Assembly: GCA_021767885.1 (NCBI GenBank) | Contig: JAASSM010000077.1 | Span: 1-7,215, forward strand | Origin: a bacterium | GTDB taxonomy: Bacteria; Krumholzibacteriota; Krumholzibacteria; LZORAL124-64-63 | DNA length: 7,215 bases | Direction of reading: 5' to 3' | Shown here: positions 5,351 to 7,215 of the stretch, piece by piece | Numbering within the stretch: the first letter of the stretch is position 1 | Layout: every line of letters begins with the position of its first letter | Notes under the pieces: generated by a model | What the model saw: only the letters and a program-made list of their open reading frames with translations | What the model was told of the DNA's origin: nothing | Database searches by the model: none | Translations under genes and position numbers: made by a program

Positions 5351-7215
5351 ATGGCCGATCGACCGGATCCCGACGTGCCTGCCGGCAGCGACCGCAAGAA
5401 GCTCGAGCAGATCATCGAGAAGGACAGCAAGTCCACGCGCACGCCTCGCGGCCTCTGGCACCTCGTGATCTCCGTCCTCGCGGCGGCCATGGTGCTCTTC
5501 TATCTCTACACCGCCGGCATCGCCTCGGTGGCCACCCAGTTCCACCGGGGCGTGTACGTCCTGATCACCTTCGTGCTCATCTTCCTGCTCTACCCGGTGG
5601 GCAGGACCTGGGTCCGGTATCCCCTCGGCGTCTTCATCGGGGCGGTGGTGACCAGTGCCGTGGCGGCCTGGTCGTTCTATCCCAGCGCCGGAGCCTTCCA
5701 CGGGCGGGTGACGGCCGTGGGCGAGGCGTGGGCCGGCCAGGGCGTCGGTGCCGGCCTGAGCGCGGCCCTGGGCCTGTGGTGGCTGGCCCTCGGCGCGGTG
5801 GCCGTGGCGGTGGCGCTGGTCTACCTCGACCGCTGGGTGCGGCGGCGCTGGCCCGAGTATCCGAGCTTCTCGGACCTGCTGCTGGCTGTCACCTCGGTGG
5901 CGGTGGTGGGTTACTGGATCCTGGAGTTCGAGAACCTCAACTACCGCGCCGGCGCCGAGACCGAGCTGGATGCGCTGGTCAGCGTGGTGGGCATCGTCCT
6001 GAGCCTGGAGGTGTGCCGCCGTGTGCTCGGCTGGTCGATGACCGTGATCGGCCTGTTCATGCTGGCCTACGCGTACTTCGGCCCCCACTTCCCCGACGTG
6101 ATCGCCCACCGGGGTTTCGGGGTCGAGCGCCTGGCCACCGCGCTCTACCTGACCACCAACGGCGTCTTCGGCGTGATGGCCAACGTGCTGGCCACCTACG
6201 TGATCCTCTTCATCTTCTTCGGCGCCTTCCTGCACAAGTCCGGCGCCGGCAAGTTCTTCATCGACCTGCCCATGGCGCTGGCCGGCAAGTCCACGGGCGG
6301 GCCGGCCAAGGTGGCGGTGATGGCCTCGGCGCTCTTCGGCTCGGTCTCCGGTTCGGCCATCGCCAACACCGTCTCCACCGGCGCCTTCACCATCCCGCTC
6401 ATGAAGCGCGCCGGGTTCCGTCCCCACGTGGCCGGCGCCATCGAGCCCTCGGCCTCCATCGGCGGCATGTTCATGCCGCCGATCATGGGGGCGGGCGGCT
6501 TCCTCATGGCCGAGCTCACCGAGATGCCCTATGCCCACATCATGCTCATCGCCATCGGGCCGGCCCTGCTCTACTTCTTCTCGGTGTTCTGCATGATCCA
6601 CTTCGAGGCCAAGAAGCACCGCATCGAGGGCATCCAGGATTCCGGCCTCCCGCACTGGACGGTGGTGCTGCGGAAGCAGTGGTTCTACTCGCTGCCGCTG
6701 GTGATCATCACCGTGCTGATGATCATGGGCAAGTCTCCGGGGTACAGCGCCTTCTGGGCCACGCTCTCCTGCGTGGCCATCAGCTGGGTGCGGCCCGACA
6801 CCCGCATGGGTCCGCGGGCGATCTGGGAGGCCATCCAGACCGGCGCGCGCAACACGCTGATCATCGGGGCCACGCTGGGCGTGATCGGCATCATCGTGGG
6901 CACCATCTCGCTCACCGGCATCGGCCTGAAGTTCAGCGACATCATCATCTCCCTGGCGGGGGGGCACCTGCTGCCGGCCATCCTGCTGGTGGCGCTGGCC
7001 TCGCTGGTGCTGGGCATGGGCGTGCCGGTGACCGCCGCCTACCTGATCACCGCGGTGCTGGCGGTGCCGCCGCTGACGGAGATGGGCGTGGTGCTGATCG
7101 CCGCCCACATGATCGTCTACTGGTTCAGCCAGGACTCCAACATCACCCCGCCGGTGTGCGTGGCGGCCTACGCAGGGGCGGCCATCGCCGGGGCCGATCC
7201 CTGGCGCACGGGCTG
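5351..7215 (+). CDS. TRAP transporter fused permease subunit (TAXI type), 3' end missing
   Basis: The frame is open from ATG 5351 to the window end, giving 621 codons with no stop. It encodes an inner-membrane permease in which the small DctQ-like and large DctM-like subunits are fused, the usual arrangement beside TAXI receptors. Uptake is expected to be driven by an Na+ or H+ gradient. A charged cytoplasmic tail (about 1-34) precedes hydrophobic segments near 36-57, 67-83, 92-109, 132-159, 174-192, 204-222 and 226-243; many more follow. Family signatures are the LEFENLNYRAG linker (191-201), GSVSGSAIANTVSTGAFTIP (330-349), IGGMFMPPIMGAGGF in the core, and SNITPPVCVAAYAGAAIAGADP (596-617) near the end. 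The last motif suggests that the transport core is nearly complete and only the C-terminal helices are cut off. The start is supported by GGGAG 5 nt upstream. It is cotranscribed with the receptor gene. Confidence 0.93.
   Translation, partial: MADRPDPDVPAGSDRKKLEQIIEKDSKSTRTPRGLWHLVISVLAAAMVLFYLYTAGIASVATQFHRGVYVLITFVLIFLLYPVGRTWVRYPLGVFIGAVVTSAVAAWSFYPSAGAFHGRVTAVGEAWAGQGVGAGLSAALGLWWLALGAVAVAVALVYLDRWVRRRWPEYPSFSDLLLAVTSVAVVGYWILEFENLNYRAGAETELDALVSVVGIVLSLEVCRRVLGWSMTVIGLFMLAYAYFGPHFPDVIAHRGFGVERLATALYLTTNGVFGVMANVLATYVILFIFFGAFLHKSGAGKFFIDLPMALAGKSTGGPAKVAVMASALFGSVSGSAIANTVSTGAFTIPLMKRAGFRPHVAGAIEPSASIGGMFMPPIMGAGGFLMAELTEMPYAHIMLIAIGPALLYFFSVFCMIHFEAKKHRIEGIQDSGLPHWTVVLRKQWFYSLPLVIITVLMIMGKSPGYSAFWATLSCVAISWVRPDTRMGPRAIWEAIQTGARNTLIIGATLGVIGIIVGTISLTGIGLKFSDIIISLAGGHLLPAILLVALASLVLGMGVPVTAAYLITAVLAVPPLTEMGVVLIAAHMIVYWFSQDSNITPPVCVAAYAGAAIAGADPWRTG

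Noticed and set aside
5135..7108. Minus-strand open frame of 657 codons opposite the permease gene
   Set aside because: Its product is a low-complexity mix of His, Gln, Asp, Gly and Arg with no domain. It is the mirror of a GC-rich membrane protein gene, whose hydrophobic codons and family motifs are clear on the plus strand.

Overview
This is a very GC-rich bacterial window whose coding strands are dominated by G or C at third codon positions. Several long open frames on the wrong strand or in the wrong frame are therefore shadows. The organism looks like a high-GC Gram-negative bacterium: it has a periplasmic solute receptor paired with a TRAP permease, and a c-di-GMP signalling protein. 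The phylum cannot be fixed from the sequence. The dihydroorotate-dehydrogenase-like protein resembles, from memory, the branch of that family common in Bacteroidota-type anaerobes rather than the form next to nifJ in many Proteobacteria, but this is only a hint.

Layout. (1) Positions 186-2011, plus strand: a two-gene unit with a 14-bp gap, encoding an FMN TIM-barrel protein of the dihydroorotate-dehydrogenase-like family and a HisN-like member of the inositol monophosphatase superfamily. (2) Positions 2070-4052, minus strand, convergent with the first unit: one large signalling protein with the order HDOD, receiver (REC), GGDEF, predicted to be a phosphorylation-controlled diguanylate cyclase with an intact GGEEF active site and RxxD inhibitory site. 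(3) Positions 4053-4292: a divergent intergenic region with an AT-rich island. It contains a good sigma-70-like promoter firing toward the cyclase gene and a weaker one firing toward the transporter, and their -35 boxes overlap. (4) Positions 4293-7215, plus strand: a TAXI-type TRAP transporter operon, with an exported solute receptor followed by a fused small-plus-large membrane permease cut off by the window end. A perfect 10-bp hairpin lies between receptor and permease.

How the parts fit. The TAXI receptor would capture an unidentified ligand in the periplasm and deliver it to the fused permease, which is driven by an ion gradient. The cyclase is transcribed away from the transporter from the shared region, so co-regulation is possible but not shown. 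The first two genes look like a small metabolic operon without an obvious link to the rest. There is no rRNA, tRNA, CRISPR array, insertion sequence or phage gene. I see no convincing new biological system. The most rewarding items are the nested divergent promoters, the receptor/permease hairpin whose 3' arm can also pair with the permease ribosome-binding site, and the base-less dihydroorotate-dehydrogenase-like enzyme.
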